Shown here: positions 5,087 to 6,799 of the stretch, piece by piece
Position numbering within the stretch: position 1 is the stretch's first letter
Layout of the letters: every line of letters starts with the position of its first letter
Source of the DNA: Phycisphaerales bacterium
GTDB taxonomy: Bacteria > Planctomycetota > Phycisphaerae > SM23-33
Direction: 5' to 3'
Assembly: GCA_003171235.1 (NCBI GenBank)
Contig: PMYM01000260.1
Coordinates: forward strand, 386-7,184
Length of the DNA: 6,799 nt
Program-made: the position numbers and the translations under genes
Notes under the pieces: model-generated
Told to the model about the DNA's origin: nothing
Databases searched by the model: none
The model's input: the letters and a program-made list of their open reading frames with translations, nothing else

Positions 5087-6766
5087 TCACTTGGCATTTC
5101 CGCCCGGCTGACTGGCCGGGGCAGAGGAACTGGCCGCCTCCGGCGTGATGATGGTGACCACCTTCTGGCCATCCTCCACCGTCACGCGAATGGGCAACTG
5201 CTCGGCCGCCCCTTGGCCGGGGGCGAACTCCAATACCGCCTTGAGGGCATATGCCCCCGGTTCGATCTTGCCGAAATCGACGATGCCGGAAAATTCGCGG
5301 CTCTCCAGCGGCAACATGATCCCTTCCTCGCCGGCAAGCTCGGTCTCCGTGACGGTCTGCCCTTGTCCGGTGACGACAACGGCCTTGCACTTTGGCTTGA
5401 AATGCACGTTGCCGGAGTTGGCGAATCGGGCCTGCAGGACGTACTTGCCGCTCTCGGCGGCCGCCAGTGTCATCTTGGCCACCTGGGCCGCCGGCTTAGC
5501 CTCAACGCCCTTATTGCCCACGCAGACGGTCGCATCGCCCTGGCCGGCGTTCTGTCCGTCCGGATACGTCGCCTTCAGCGAAATCGTCCCGTAGTAATTT
5601 GCCTGGGGGTTGTCGTCCTTGGGCATCTTGGCGACGACGCGAATGTTCTGTTTGGCCCCTGCCCGCAGAGTGAATTTGGCGGGGATAACCTCAACCCACG
5701 ACGCGCAGGACAGGTCGTCGCCTTTCAGGTCGCCCATGGCCACGCCCCGCAGCAGAGCGGGCGTGAGACAGGCGGCCTCCACGGTGACTTCGTCATCCGA
5801 GGCGTTTTCGACCTTGATAGTGGCCGTGCGGCTTGAGCCGGGAGCGCCGGCGATGAGGGTCTCCAACGGGTCTATCGTCAAGGGGGTGTCCACGGCCAGG
5901 CGGGTGACGGTCGGGTCGCCCTCGAAGTCTATCTCCTTCTCCAGCGGTTTGCCCCGCCGCCCGTCCACATACAGCGTGCCGCTGAGCTTGTACTTGCCCG
6001 AGGGCAACCGCCGCTGGAGGTCGGCCGCAAGGTTGAGCTTCGATCCCGGCAGGATGCCTAGTTCCCTGATCTCCACCGTGGAAACAGGTTTCCACCGGCC
6101 GTTGGAGGAGAACATCACCTTGACGCTGCCCTTGATTCGCGAATAGGTCTTGCCGGAATTCTCCACGCCCAGGCTGGCCAGGGCGGTTGGCGGGGAATCC
6201 GGGCTTTCCTTGCGGAACGTCATGCCCACGTCGTTGAGATCGATCTTCTGGCGCTCCGGGCGGCCTTCAATCTCCACCAGAATGGGAATCATGAACCGGA
6301 TGACTACCGTGACGCCTTTTTCGGCGGGTTTGGCCTTAATCTGGGCGATCAACCCGGCCAGGTAGAAACCCCGCGCCCCGGCTGGGGTCTTGACGGTCAC
6401 GGTGACGGGCGCCATCTTCATGGGATCGACGTTGACCGTTTCGGCGCTGAGTTTGATCCATTTGAGGCAGGAAAAATCGCTGGGGGTTTCGTTTGGGGTG
6501 CCGGCCTCGATGATCTGCCAGCCCCCCTCCGGGCCTTGCGACAATTCGACCAGTTTCAACTCCAGCGTCTTGGCCTCGTCGCCCCCCGCGTTCCGCAGTT
6601 CCAGGACGCTCTCGACGGTCTGGCCGGGTCGGGCCGTAAGCTCCATCTTCATCGGCTTGACCATGAAGCCTTGGGCATAGGCAACTGTGCCGGAGGCCAG
6701 GATGACCGCAAGGGCGCCCGCCACAGAGATCAAACACGTTGCTTGTCTGGTTCTCCAAGCGTTCAT
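5087..6766 (-). CDS. exported protein with two Ig-like, pilus-chaperone-like modules
   Basis: The protein has 559 residues. The ATG at 6766 is preceded by AAGGA at 10 nt. A signal peptide ends at VAYA|QGF (cleavage after residue 31). Residues 34-145 look like a PapD/DUF916-type Ig-like domain: VKPMKMELTARPGQTVESVL, then SCLKW (99-103), a beta strand plus PVTVTVKTP, and RGFYLAGLI. A second module at about 295-400 repeats the layout: PLTIDPLE, TATIKVENAS, SCASW (353-357), TLRAGAKQNIRVVAKMP and NYYGTISL. Between them (150-285) and after (420-535) lie further beta-rich segments. The C-terminus is a Ser/Ala/Pro tail (ASSSAPASQPGG). No catalytic motif is seen. Such domains serve as periplasmic chaperones or adhesive scaffolds; as the first gene of a secretin operon it may chaperone or hold the exported substrate. 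Family assignment is by pattern, not search. Confidence 0.75.
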   Translation of the reverse strand: MNAWRTRQATCLISVAGALAVILASGTVAYAQGFMVKPMKMELTARPGQTVESVLELRNAGGDEAKTLELKLVELSQGPEGGWQIIEAGTPNETPSDFSCLKWIKLSAETVNVDPMKMAPVTVTVKTPAGARGFYLAGLIAQIKAKPAEKGVTVVIRFMIPILVEIEGRPERQKIDLNDVGMTFRKESPDSPPTALASLGVENSGKTYSRIKGSVKVMFSSNGRWKPVSTVEIRELGILPGSKLNLAADLQRRLPSGKYKLSGTLYVDGRRGKPLEKEIDFEGDPTVTRLAVDTPLTIDPLETLIAGAPGSSRTATIKVENASDDEVTVEAACLTPALLRGVAMGDLKGDDLSCASWVEVIPAKFTLRAGAKQNIRVVAKMPKDDNPQANYYGTISLKATYPDGQNAGQGDATVCVGNKGVEAKPAAQVAKMTLAAAESGKYVLQARFANSGNVHFKPKCKAVVVTGQGQTVTETELAGEEGIMLPLESREFSGIVDFGKIEPGAYALKAVLEFAPGQGAAEQLPIRVTVEDGQKVVTIITPEAASSSAPASQPGGNAK

Positions 6767-6799
6767 TGGGTTGCTGTCCTTAGAGCCTATCCTAATAAC
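6767..6799 (-). promoter_or_regulatory. leader of the three-gene operon with its ribosome site
   Basis: The minus strand reads CTAAGGACAGCAACCC before the ATG at 6766; AAGGA at 10 nt is a usable Shine-Dalgarno. Only 33 bp are available, too few to show whether a promoter or another operon gene lies further upstream. Confidence 0.5.

Noticed and set aside
3552..5111. 519-codon open frame on the plus strand opposite the secretin gene
   Set aside because: It is a mirror of a GC-rich coding region: rich in Arg, Gly, His and Gln with no domain character. The opposite strand carries an unmistakable secretin.
5064..5390. N-terminal extension of the secretin frame by 109 codons
   Set aside because: It lies inside the 3' end of the upstream gene, is Arg/Gly/His-rich without structure, and would bury the signal peptide. 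The ATG at 5063 or 5057 follows the upstream stop closely and precedes an export signal.

Overview
The window is GC-rich and looks like the genome of a Planctomycetota bacterium, probably of the Phycisphaerae type. The main reason is a gene ending in a PEP-CTERM sorting signal (VPEPATLGLLVLGG, then LALIRRRR). Other clues are a SpoIID/LytB lipoprotein outside any sporulation context and a short palindromic mobile-element-like repeat between genes. The lineage is inferred from style, not from a marker gene.

Layout from left to right: (1) positions 1-1137, minus strand: most of a SpoIID/LytB-domain lipoprotein that runs off the left edge. It is a probable peptidoglycan lytic transglycosylase-type enzyme, with a perfect TATAAT box about 100 bp upstream of its start. 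(2) 1462-1536, plus strand: a tRNA-Glu(TTC) with its own likely promoter. (3) 1814-2916, plus strand: a clear sigma-70-type promoter, a hairpin-rich leader of about 235 nt, a strong Shine-Dalgarno and a secreted PEP-CTERM protein, followed by a canonical intrinsic terminator. (4) 3047-3168: a 122-bp element with 17-bp terminal inverted repeats around a double hairpin, resembling a MITE. (5) 3184-6766, minus strand: a tightly packed three-gene operon. In order of transcription it encodes an exported protein with two Ig-like, pilus-chaperone-like modules, a compact secretin (outer-membrane channel), and a small lipoprotein whose ATG overlaps the secretin stop codon.

The operon is the most interesting part. 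A secretin with a basic helical C-terminal tail, translationally coupled to a small lipoprotein, suggests a secretin-pilotin pair. The first gene would add a periplasmic chaperone-like partner. Together they could be the outer-membrane end of an export or pilus system whose inner-membrane parts are not in this window. The PEP-CTERM protein across the MITE belongs to a separate sorting pathway (exosortase); nothing in the sequence ties it directly to the secretin operon apart from proximity.
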